From: Temnopleurus reevesii
Taxonomy: Eukaryota; Echinodermata; Echinoidea; Temnopleuroida; Temnopleuridae
NCBI GenBank assembly: GCA_036244855.1
Contig: BQKZ01000419.1
Location: 50,217-114,216 of the forward strand
DNA length: 64,000 nt
Direction of reading: 5' to 3'
The notes under the pieces are model-generated. The model made no database searches and was not told where the DNA came from. It saw only the letters and a list, made by a program, of their open reading frames with translations. The position numbers were made by a program, and so were the translations under genes. Positions 50,721-62,343 of this stretch are shown piece after piece (position 1 is the first letter of the stretch; each line of letters begins with the position of its first letter).

Positions 50721-53339
50721 AAGGAAGATCTGTGATGGCTAATAACTATTTTGGTTAAACAAATATAGGTATGATCTCCCTTTCTATGTTGCACTCTTGG
50801 GGTTTGATGAATTGAATAGTGTAACTCTAGAGGGAGTTGTTGTCGTTTATAAAGTCTATATCAATATAGCTCTCCTCTTCCTGTTTCTCTCTTTCTTATT
50901 TTTCTCTCTACCCACCCCCACTACCACATGCACTCATACCTACAATGAACCCCCCCCCCCCCTCTCATTTTTCTCACTAAGCCCTATTCTTTCTTGCCTT
51001 TCTCCTATTTTCTCTCCTTTACATAGAGCACAGAAAAAATAAAGTCTGAAATATGAATTTTCATCCTAAATTGATGATAGATGTATAAGGAAGATTTAGA
51101 GATGACATTAAAATCGCAATGTTCCTGTACTTCATGACAAGTCTCCCTACCTTTCTTCATCATATCCAAATGGAACAAGGTCAAGATATCAATGAACCCC
51201 ATCAAATTATGGAATATGTTTTTCTTGCATTTGTGTTTACTCAACCCAGGTGTTGAAGTGAAGATGGAAAAGAAATAATGCACTTTTGCCATCAAGGTAG
51301 TTGTTTACACTGACATTTTTAGCATTTGGAAAATTCCAATCAATACAACATGGGTGTTAAGAGAAATGATACCTATTCACAGATCTCTTATTCTAAAATA
51401 CATGTATCTTGCTGAAATAAGAATGATTGCATTTTACTCCCTGCTCATTATGAACATGAGTGAGGCAATTCACATATTTTAGAATTCATCTATTTTTTTT
51501 GTCAATAAAAGTTGATACATTGTTACATATTTGTAACAAATTGAAAAAAGATTATATTAAACATCAAATTTGAAGAGTTCAGCACTGAATCTAAAACAAT
51601 CCGGAGTGATTGTACATTGATTGTATCTCTCCATCTGCATTGTAGCATTTTCACACAATGTTGGGTTGTTGATCAGTTATATAATGAGAATGAGACCAGA
51701 ATGCTTGCTTTCAGATTTCTCTCCCCTCCGGAATAATTTGAGGTTGAGAAAACTTGTAGCATTTCCATTTTCGCTTGCCTCGGGTGGGACTCGCAGTTGA
51801 TCAGCCTATTTTTTTTTTCCTCCATCTCTTTCCATCTTACATTTGACATGTTTTGCCAAAATTCTCTTTCTCTGTTAACACAATCACAATTTATGATAGT
51901 GTTTACATGAATGACACGCCTCTAGGCAATTTTTAGTTGAGGGCAATTTTAAGAGGAAAAGAAATTGGAAGAGGTTACCCCATTTAATATTTTTTCTCCT
52001 TTTTGCTTGAGATTCTGTGATGACTGATCAATCATCATTTTACATATTGTCTCTGCTGTTGCAAGGATTTAAGCTTACAAAAATTAAATCTGAGTTTTAA
52101 CGCTCTTTTAGCTCTCAAAAGACAGTTTGTTCAAGTCAACTTACGTGAAAGAATTATAGATGGGATTGAGAATTAAAAAAAGCTATCTTTCTCATTCTGT
52201 TTTTGTCATTTTAATTTCCTTTTTCTCCATCTTTCCTTCACCTTCCACACTGATCTATCTTTATGTCTTTTCATATCATTCCATCTGTCTTTGTTCCATC
52301 TCAGCTTCCTTTTATTCTCCTCTCTCTTTCATTGCTTCTCATTTTCTCTTGTTAGATAAGTAAGTAATTTCAAAGTATTTTCTGCACTACTAATTTAATA
52401 GCATATAACATAGGATTATTCATTTTGAGTAAGCATGATGTACTATAAGTATATAGCTATAAAACACTGTATTTAATATTGTGCAGGATCCCCCTTTTTT
52501 CCCTCTGTCTCTTTCTCTTTTTCTTTCTCTCTATTCCACCATTATCAAATTCAGTTTCGCAATCAAACATTTTGCTCTTGACTTATCCCATTTTCCTCTG
52601 ACAGAAATTGAAGGACACAAATTTTTTGAAAATTATGCTGCCAATTTGAGGAAGGGTCGACGCTGACGTTGCCAAGTGCGGACCCTTCTCCTAACTGTCG
52701 TCTTGACATTTTTCATAGTTGGAGAGCTTCAAGAATCAAGACATGTCACTTTCCTTTCATCTCATAAAAATGTATTTAATTACATCTTGCAAAGTAATAT
52801 CTCATTTTAGAATATTTTTGTCTTTTAGAAGGAATCAGTCAAGGTTGTACTTTCCCTTATGTTTGCAACCTTTGATTTGTTTTTCTGTTTATTTCAAATT
52901 TATTAATTTTATAAATGAAAAGGATTGGTTAAGTGAAATAGCACAGGTCCGAGAATCTATTGTGTGCGTTCCATTTTCTTATTGCTTTTCAAATAGAATT
53001 CCTCTCAGGATTTTAATATTTTGGAGGAATCTCTCTTTTTTGATTGCCATGAAGGCAAATATAGCCATAGAGAATAATTGGGTCATTTGTCATAAATTTC
53101 TTGGCAGTTTATTCAACCAAAATGTCATGAAATTGCAAGAGGATCGCCTATATAATAGTGTGTCACCGATCTTGTTGGCAATATCTTTACCTGTATGAAA
53201 CTTTCAGTTTTTAATTTCGGCTCGTCGTCTGCGTGCATACGAAAAGATGTAACCATTTTCCTCTGTCATTTCCTATTTAATATCCTGTTAGTCTCTAGTT
53301 GCACAGTGTAAGCAAATATTACCCATCTGTAAATAGCCT
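50721..53339. other. intron 1 segment, mostly featureless
   Basis: Contains 13 C at 50950-50962, an 8-bp hairpin TTGTTACA-TATT-TGTAACAA at 51520-51539, and pyrimidine-rich patches. A 159-codon frame at 52719-53198 (+) is AT-rich with no recognisable motif and is not called. Confidence 0.4.
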
Positions 53340-53640
53340 CAAAAATTAATAATTGGAGCGTGCTTTCTATATTTTCGGCAGGGAATCGTGCCGTGTTTGT
53401 TTTGCGCCATATTCCGCCCCACAGTGTCACATCGCCTCGCTACCCGGCCTCGACGGGCGCGGAACGGCATTGCAATGCATTGTGGGGAGAGATCTGTATG
53501 GATTTCATCTTGTAAAAAGGGCCGAGGGAATTTATTAAGCAACGCTCATCAGAATTGACCGATTAATCGCAAGCTGGTCATCCATCATGCGATGGAGCAT
53601 TGTGTATTCAATACGAATGTCGCTGTCATGACGTGTAATG
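53340..53640. promoter_or_regulatory. candidate regulatory island with ZNF143-like word
   Basis: The GC- and CpG-rich core (CCCGGCCTCGACGGGCGCGG near 53440-53459) is followed by TGCAATGCATTGTGGGGAG at 53471-53489, which resembles the AATGCATT(C/G)TGGGA part of ZNF143/THAP11 sites. Open frames on both strands are short and unlike known proteins. Confidence 0.28.
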
Positions 53641-55193
53641 AGCAAGATGCTTGTATGATTGCGTGGATAGGAGGAGAGTAAGCATGAGAGATATTAATGA
53701 AGAGAAATTGAGATGCGAAGAAAGAAATAGAGAGCTACAATATACATGATTGATAAAGAGCTCGAGAGAGAGAAGGAGAGAAGAGAGGAGAAAGTGAAAT
53801 GAAAGTTGAAGTCTGGGTGGAAAGGAAATGAACTTTTCATAAAGACGTGGGCTGACAACGATTATGCAAGGTATTATGAATACCCACTGTACATCAACGC
53901 TCTAGCTTATTAAAGAACTGGCAATTAAATCATATTACTGTTAATTCAATTACTTGGACACTGCGTAATCACATCAAAATGAAAACAGAAAATCTGGATG
54001 GAATGAAATGGCTGTATTTTTTTTCATCTGAAACAAGTCAGTCGGATGGACACAAGAGTGGGGGTGCCATCAGAGCTTTCCATTAGCTTTGTCATTTGGA
54101 AGATGTTAAGTAAATGGGATGACTGAGATGAAATTCATATTCAAGGAATCCATAAATTTCTGATCTGTTGAATGACCTGGGGCTAATTTAGGTCTTAGGC
54201 ACTATCTGCAGAATAAACTTGAGCATAAATTGTGCGAGAGCTTTCGATTTTGACATTTTCCCCCTTGGTGGTTATTTCTCATGCCTATTTTCTTCATCAC
54301 TTCTTATTTGGTTGACCACTCTGACCTCTGCATTACTTAGTTTCTTGATGTCTTTGAAGATGGAATTTTCAGTAATTCACAACTCATACTCTTCTTCAGT
54401 AAATAACATGGTATATGTTATTAAACAAGTAATAGAAGAGATAGACATTGAAATGTTCAAACATCTTCACAAAGCAAGACAATTTTGAAATATCAAGAAC
54501 CAAAGTATTTTTTTCTTCAAAATTATGAGATATTGTAAATTCATGATGATAATAAGAAAATGTAACTTCATGATATCAAGAGGATGAATTTGGTCAAATG
54601 CAAAACATACATTTTCTGATCTGCAATTTTTTTCTGAAGATATTTCTTGAAGGGCATAATAGACATTGTATGAAGGGTGAATCTATTCAAGTATTAGCAT
54701 TCCAGTCTGCCTCTTTGGTCACGGGAAAAATATATTCCTTCGATTGTCCAAGTGAATGCTTTGGGCAGAGAGATTAGTGTTTTTGTTATTGAATTCGGGA
54801 TAATAATCAGCCTTCTTCGTCTTGCATAATATGAAGAATTTCACAAACATTATTTGAGCAGCAATATATCAGCTTCTCTTTAGAAACTTAAGGAATGCTG
54901 GGTTATTGTTAAATTTGAGATATTGCAAATGAGATTGGTTACAAAGGGAGAATGGAAAGTGTATAGAGAGTTAGTGAGATAAATGTGTAGATTGTATTAA
55001 CAGCTGAATTGAAAGAGAGATTGGAATTGTTATTATCAAAAGTATTATAAAGTGCATAAATAGGAGAAAGGGTTGGTGTTGATGAGATAGAGAGGGAGAT
55101 GGGTATATTGAGGTTGAGTGGAGAGAAGGGGAGAAGACTAAGGTGAACAGAGAGTTGGGAAGAAAGAGATAGAGGGAAAGAAAGAGAGAGAGA

Positions 55194-55205
55194 GGGGGGG
55201 GGGGG
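55194..55205. repeat. poly(G) tract after GA run
   Basis: Twelve G directly following a GAGAGAGAG run, within a purine-rich stretch at about 55080-55265. Confidence 0.9.
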
Positions 55206-55974
55206 ACAGACACAGAGACTGCAATAAATGAAAAGAAAAGGAGAAAGACTGAAAGAAAGGAAAGATTACATATACCTGAATGAAGATATATTTAATCTAG
55301 TTATTCATGTCTACAAAGAGAAGAAAGAATACAGTTTTGGAATACAATAACAAGCGATTAGTTTAGTGAATTATACCACAGTGCAGGTCAAATGGCCATA
55401 ACCATCCCAAATGAGTAACAATACCATGAGATTATCTCCCAAATGTTCTGCTTGGATCACCCCCTGCGTGAACGTATGGATGACTGCCCCCTTTTGTCGA
55501 ATTCACCAAGATAGAAATGATAGATCGGACATCTTATAAGAAATAAACTTCCATCAGTTGAATAAAGTCCTCGGGCTTGGCATTAATAAAGAGGCCTTAG
55601 TCAGGGATTTGTTTAATTTCTTGTATCTTGGCTTTGGATTATTATCCCTGTTACATGTGAGAAGTCTCAAAAAGTGTAAACCAACTTGTGTCAAGTGTAG
55701 ATCCTTAACTCGGATCAAATTTTCATAACAATAGCATACATCGATAAATCATCAAACATAAATTGGACCTTGATTGGTAAAGAGACAATTAACTATAAAT
55801 TATGTTCGTTCGTGTTCAGGTAACTGTTCGTAGACGAATACTTTGCTTTACTTTACTCTAGTGCGGAAAGTTCTGTCTTGATGTATCTTAGTAAGAAAGA
55901 ACTTGTGTAAGAAGATAAAAGTTTAGAGTTGGAAACTATGAAACATACACAATGTTAAAAAGAACTAACTGATA

Positions 55975-56270
55975 AAAGGTAAGAAATTTGTCCCATCCCC
56001 TCTTCCCCCCCCCCCCAAAAAAAAAGGAAAAATGGAAAGAGGATTATTTGGCATGGCCAAGCAAAGTATGCCATGTATTTATAATCTCTTTTTTTCTGAG
56101 ACAACTATTCATATAGGCTCTACCTATTATATAACAATAAATGTATATTTGAAAAAAAAGTAAAGAAATTTGTCGCATAAAAAAAGAAAGAGGATTATAT
56201 GGCATGGTTTAGGAGAGTATGCAATGAATTTATAATCACTTTTTATAGAGGCTCTCCCTATAGTGGATGT
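55975..56270. repeat. imperfect tandem duplication
   Basis: The order AAGAAATTTGTC - A-rich - GAGGATTATnTGGCATGG - ATGnnATG(T/A)ATTTATAATC - AGGCTCT(A/C)CCTAT appears twice. The first copy begins at about 55981 and the second at about 56163. The GAGGATTAT words at 56039 and 56190 are 151 bases apart. The first copy has an insertion of 12 C plus 9 A (56005-56025) that the second lacks. Confidence 0.7.
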
Positions 56271-57125
56271 TCACACAAGATTTCTGTAGCTAGTTTTCCG
56301 TCAGTGACCACTGATGGACGACTGGGACACAATAGAGAAATGAAAGTATGCCAGAAATAAGGAATCCTTTTATAGCAAGACTGCTGTCATTGTCTTGTTC
56401 TAGGAAAGGAGGAAAAGTCCTGGCCCATCTTCACCCATCTTGGGCACAAGGAATGGCATCTAATTTATTTAACCACCTTTAATTACCGCTTTAAAAACTG
56501 TTAAGCTCTTTCCCAAGAGGACCTGGAAGGAATAAAATAGAAAAACAACATTTTGGAAGATGGTTGTACCTCACCTATTATTTTTTTTGCTGTGGTTGAG
56601 CAGAGCGTAATATATATTAGATTTTCCAGCAGTTTGCCATTTCTAGACAATTGATTCCTCATAGTCTGTCCCAATACACTCCTCTGACACAGCTTTGAAC
56701 ATTGAACCTTGTGGTTTGAGTGGACTGACCACTGGACCACATCTGTTGACCTGTGGTGTGCAACAGATACGACAGTTGAAATTACTTTCTCTTCATTGTC
56801 TACAAACTCAATTATGCCATGTTGGAAAACAGCTTTCACTAGAAGTGAATGTTTAAAAGGTCCAAGCTACAGTATGCGGCCTCTTCCACCCCTCTCTTGT
56901 CTAGAAACTTTCTACCTAATCTAGCTTGTTTCTGCCTATTATAGGTCTGTTATGACTCTGTCCAGAGTGAATTCTGGAATATGAAATAAATGTCAAGAAT
57001 TTACATGCTGTATTTGCTCATCGAGCAATTTCATTGAAGCAAATAAATGTTTTAAGGGCTATCCCACCAGTCTCTTGAGCAGAATTAAAGAAGTGCAGGA
57101 TTTGCGTCTGTGTTTTCAGGGACCT

Positions 57126-57135
57126 CCCCCCCCCC
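57126..57135. repeat. poly(C) tract, 10 C
   Basis: Ten C in a row after GACCT; one of the recurrent C runs of this window. Confidence 0.85.
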
Positions 57136-59867
57136 TCTTATAATTTCTGCTGATCAAATGCTCAGATTGGCGCAGAGGGAAGGCCTATGATTTGTCATGC
57201 ATGAGCACTATAGCCTGCTAATCAACATCAATTTGGGATTAGTTCTGGGGGATGGGGGGAGCGCAACGGGAGATTAGGTGTCTCCAAGATTCCATCATGC
57301 TCTGCCGAATCTCTGTCACAGATATTACCATGATAACCAGAACGAAGACAAATCTAGAGTAACGTTGATTAATGACATGCAAGATGCTGCAACGTACATA
57401 ACCAAGTCACAACGCATTTTACCTTTTTCATAACACCAAGGAATGCTTCTTCTTTATGACGTCAAAGCAGAGTTATGCTCAGCTTTTCTAATTCCTTTAA
57501 GAAAAAAAAATAATTAGATTGATTCAGTCATGGTTGGTACACATATCTGCTACAGGTGAGCTCGAGTCAGTGAATCGTATATTTGTTTTCTTGACTCTAA
57601 ATATTGTCAAGAAAATCTGATTTACTACTCGGACTCTGATTGAGTAGGGAGTTGATTTGTGTAATGTAAGTATCTCAACACTTTTCTTGGGTTTTTACAT
57701 TTTTACAAATGTTTTTGTTTTCATGATTATTTGCTTTCATTCTGTTCAATTTCATGACAAATATACTTTCATCTTTCGTGAACATGAATATTTCAGCGGC
57801 TTATTGGGGTTACTCTTGTATTCTGTAAACTATTTTTTCATCAATTTTAGGTGAATTGACCCTCTTACTCACCCCACCCCCTAACACCTAAAAAGAATCA
57901 TTAGACTATGACCTTCTTTGCAAAGTGAAAAACTGTAGAGATTTGAGTGGCAGATATTATCAATATTTGATATATCAGATTCCCAAACCTTTCGCGATTC
58001 TTTCCACCTGTATGGAGATCTGTTCTGGCCGATCAATTCTCGGTTGGCTGGAAGGGGCAGAATGCCGCATCAGTTACATATTTGGGCGACCCCAGACTCT
58101 TGCGAGAATTAAGAATGTATGAAATGTGACTCCTGTGATGATGGTAGAAGTGCTTTATTGCAAGCTGGCCTTTCTGAGAATGAGGGCGAAGATGAGGAAC
58201 AAGGGGGCAACAAAGAGGATGGTGGGGAGTGGAGAGAGAAAGACAGATGTAGAGAGCAAAATTAATTAGATAAGGAAGGGAGAAGTGTCTATATTTTTTA
58301 AAAACATCTTAGATCCAGTTATATGTGTTTCATTTCAAATATATTTATTTCATTTCAAATAAAATGGAATGGAAAAGAAAGGAAGGAGAAATGGAGGTAA
58401 GGTAGGTTGAGATGGGTAGAAGGGAAAACAATGCTGGAAAGAGAGATCAAGGATAAGTAAAATGAAAGTAAATATCTAAAATAAAAAATGAGAAATCATC
58501 CTGTGTGCATTACAATACCAATTCAAGTAAAAAATAATACTGTCCTTTTAAATTGTTCAGCATTTAATCCAAATTGATCGCGTTGATTTTTTTAAAGAAA
58601 TACAACAAGACTCCACATCCGTTTCTCAAGCATATAGGATTACAGCCACTTTTCCCCTTTTCTCATCAAAAATATAAAATATTGGGTGCCAAAAAAAATC
58701 CTTTCACTCCTCTTATTAACCCTACCTGAAAAGGGGGCCTCCCTTTCTTTATTATAATCGGGCAATGAGAAATATAAATTTGCATAGTTATTGATTTCTA
58801 GTGAGAGGGAGATTGTAGTTGGGGAAAGTCTATTCATAACGCTGGAATTCTTATTGATCCATTCGTGGTATAAGTAGGGCTGGTTTCATATCAATAGACT
58901 CTTTTTTTCTCATTTATCCCCAATTATTTCCTTACTGCTTTTAGTAGTTTCTTGACCTATACATCTCCCTGTATAAATGCACCAGGAGCTTTGTGCTTCT
59001 ATTCTGGAGACATGCTTGCTGTTTATGTGTATTGTCATTTTAGAAAAGTGCTTAATGTCACTTCAGAGGAGACAAGGGGAGACAATTTATATCACACTAA
59101 CATTGTGCATACTTTGAATACAATTGAATATCATAACAAAACATTTCAGTATTTTGAAAATAGATCATACTGTATGAATATCCATCGATCATGTTTCTCC
59201 TTTATGAACTCTGTAAAGAGTCAATATTTATGAGATGAACATTTTGACAGTCCAAATATTTTAATTCCATACCTGTGAATTGTCACGTTTTCTTCATTAT
59301 GATATTGAGATGATAATGATGATAAGGATTAAGAGAAAAAGACAGGTGTTACACCCGACTCTGATAATGACCATATCAATCATCAGAAAATTCATTTCCA
59401 AATGCGATATCACGTTTTATTGTTCATATTCAATTTTGTTAAGCAGCATGCGGCTCGACATCGCTCATAAATCATACCAATCTCATTTCGGACTCTTGCC
59501 ATAAAAAAATTTCTGCAAGCGGCACGCGATAATGAGGTACACGTAAGGAGGACGGTTAACTGATGTGCCCCCCTTTCTTAAGAGAATCATCAATGTCGTT
59601 ATGAGATGAAATATCATGGCTTCTTCTAATGCCTTCCTCAAACACAAGGCATGATGCATCATCTAGATATTAGGAACGTCATTGGCATAAAAGAAATTTA
59701 TGTCCCATTAAATGATGAATTCACCCATTTTTCACAAAGTTTAGAGAAAACAAAATAGTAGTGGAATCGATAAAGGTGGCATTCTGCCCATAAAAGAATT
59801 TATTTAGATTATCTCCTTTTTTCATCATTGAGGATTAAAGGATGATCTCCATATGTAGCTACATTTT

Positions 59868-59940
59868 ATTAATAATAATAGTAATCAATAGAAATAATAA
59901 TCATAACCATAATCATAATAATAACAATAATGATGATTAC
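59868..59940. repeat. imperfect AAT/ATAATC microsatellite
   Basis: Consecutive AATAAT, AATCATAACCATAATC and AATAATGATGATT words; simple-sequence repeat. Confidence 0.75.
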
Positions 59941-62343
59941 CTCTCGTTCATTTTATTTATTCCATCTAAGCTGAGATAAAAAGCATCTCTGAATAGATGG
60001 AGGAGAGTTCAAGCATGGGATCATCATTCGATTCAGGAGATGATCACTTTAACGAAATCACCAATTATGATCCCACACCATCCAACGGATGAAAAATGAT
60101 ATTGCATTATATCAGCGGAATATAAATGCGCAAGCCTGAAAAATACTACCACCACCACCACAAAGTAATTGAAGCGATTAGATGAATTTTGACGCTAGCA
60201 CTTTAATATTTGATGAATGATGTGATCATATCTATGGCATCACTCGTATTAATTTGTGCCCCGGGGGTTTAGTGTGTCATTCCAGTTATCACGACCAACA
60301 TTGTATACCCACTCACCCATTCAAACCTATCATACCTCATATTTACAATAAAGATAAGAGGGCTGTCTAGTTATGCTTTACCAGATGATGGCGAAGTGAC
60401 AAAAGATTGCCTCGGCTTTTCATATCATAATGTTATGCATTGGAGGTCTCGCAGCAATGTTTGATTATTATTGTTATCATAATAATACAGCCAGCCAATA
60501 TACGGGGATGTGTCACTCCATAAATGTGATGATATTCTTTCTGTAAACATGCGTCTCTGGCTGCTCCCGCTTCATCTCGTTTCGGCTCTCTCTCTCCCGG
60601 ACGACATCGTCGATAACGAGCTCGGTGATGAGAGATTTCCATAGAGATCACATGATGAGGAGATAACTTGCATTTTTTTATTTGATTGCTACGAGTCTAA
60701 ACTAAATTCACTCAGACTCCTTCAGATAAACTTTCATGTTTGTGATGAAATATTCCAAACATCATTCGGATATTCAACTTTGAGCGCTCTTAATTTCTGA
60801 TTTTTGCTTGATTAAGACTACACATATTGAAGGAATCGTCTGAAATACATTCAACAGAATTGACTTTCTATTTTATGCCAGGAACATGGATTGTGCATTG
60901 AAGTTGATTTTGACCTCCCAGTTGAATTTTGTTAATAAAAAGGCAGTTTTTCAACTTGTTGGATCATATTTTGTTTTGAATTGAAAAGGAAGGAAAGCGT
61001 AAACAGCTTGTATTCTAATTCATCTCCAGGTACTGCTATTTCCAGAGGTTCCGATAAAGGAGGTTTGGTTCATTTTAGAGAAAAACATTTAATCGGAATT
61101 CTGTCAAAAGTCGTGTCAGACTGTTAGAACTGCATCGATTAATGTTTGTGTTTTTGCTTGATCAGTTCAAGTGTTGTTGTTTTTTCGTGCTGTTTACCGA
61201 ATTGTAAGTTATTTGGAAATTCATTTGATCTTCTTTGTATATTTTGAAAATTAATTTCTTCTGCAAAAGCCTAGATAAATTGATTGTCGTACTTGATATC
61301 TCTAAGGTCATACAACTACACTTATGTGTTCTGTGTTCATTGATACATATAATTGGTATGCTAATATCACGATATTACGATGAATTGTCTAATGTTTGGT
61401 TAATCCTCGCATTTTTAAATTACATTGACAAAACATTTTTTTACCACCAAAATCTGGATTTTTTCCAACATGATACAATCAGCTGTATGATTAATTTCTA
61501 TTTGTGTTTCCTGATGCATACTCAAAATAAAGTCATTAACAAAAATGTGTTGACACAAATGACCATTGATATAAACAGTAGTGGGAGTTGAAGTCTTTTC
61601 TCTTTGCCTCAGAGGGCAGACAGTCGTCTTATCACTTTGTGAAATAGAATTACACAAGAATTTGACAAGGATGGAAATCTTGTTTGCATAGCTGCCCAAT
61701 GAAGGACATTTGCGCTGATAAAATTTGTTGTTTTTTCATATGTGATGGTTAAAAAGGTTATCGCCTCTTGTCTGTGAATGCAGCCACATTTCTGAAATGT
61801 TTTTAGTTGTGAAATATTTTGTGCCCTGTTTCTCATGTTATATTTCATTTTCCTGCATTTGTATATGATCCTGACTTTGAGTTTGAATGATTTATGAAAC
61901 TATCAAACAATAGTTTTTTATGAGACTGTTTTTTTCTTATGTCTATTGATTTCCTTTCAATACATTTTATAGCATTTAATTTTATGAAGTAAATGATTTA
62001 CATTCCATCTGATCAGTAGACAGTGTTTACTTGTGTGAATGAATATAAAGAATGGAAATTGTTGTTGGACTCTCTGTAGGAATTATTAGAATACATGTAA
62101 TAAATATTTTTTTTTCGCAAATAGAAGCTGCAAGTATTTCTTTAACACATGGATATTACACATAATTGCAATATTGCAATATTAAATGTGTTTCTAATTC
62201 AAACAAAGAACACTGTGTTTCTTTTGGTTAAATCTAAATATAAGAGTTAATTCTTCACTGCTGTCACTTCTCATTGTTATAATGTATTTATTGAGAATAA
62301 AGTTGCTTATGATATTCTCCAATCTTTTTATCTCCATACACAG

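Larger units (their letters stand above)
8781..62343 (+). other. sall: first intron of the spalt gene (about 53.6 kb)
   Basis: The intron is bounded by the donor GTAGGT at 8781 and by a pyrimidine-rich acceptor, TTTTTATCTCCATACACAG, ending at 62343. Both sides are phase 1. It is AT-rich with no convincing nested protein gene on either strand. It holds tandem arrays, a LINE fragment, homopolymer tracts and several GC-richer islands listed separately. Pyrimidine-rich stretches occur around 32.07-32.16, 33.5-33.9, 35.46-35.94, 50.87-51.0 and 52.49-52.6 kb, and purine-rich ones around 53.7-53.83, 55.08-55.26 and 58.19-58.48 kb. Very long first introns full of enhancers are common in developmental transcription-factor genes. 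Alternative first exons inside it cannot be excluded. Confidence 0.85.
56271..62343. other. distal intron 1, no supported gene
   Basis: AT-rich with purine-rich patches at about 58190-58260 and 58370-58480, a short duplicated TTTCATTTCAAATA at 58328 and 58348, and a GC-richer patch at about 60520-60640. It ends with the exon 2 acceptor. Nothing that looks like another exon was recognised. Confidence 0.4.

Noticed and set aside
52719..53198. 159-codon + strand frame.
   Set aside because: AT-rich, Phe/Ile/Leu-heavy with no recognisable motif and no splice context.
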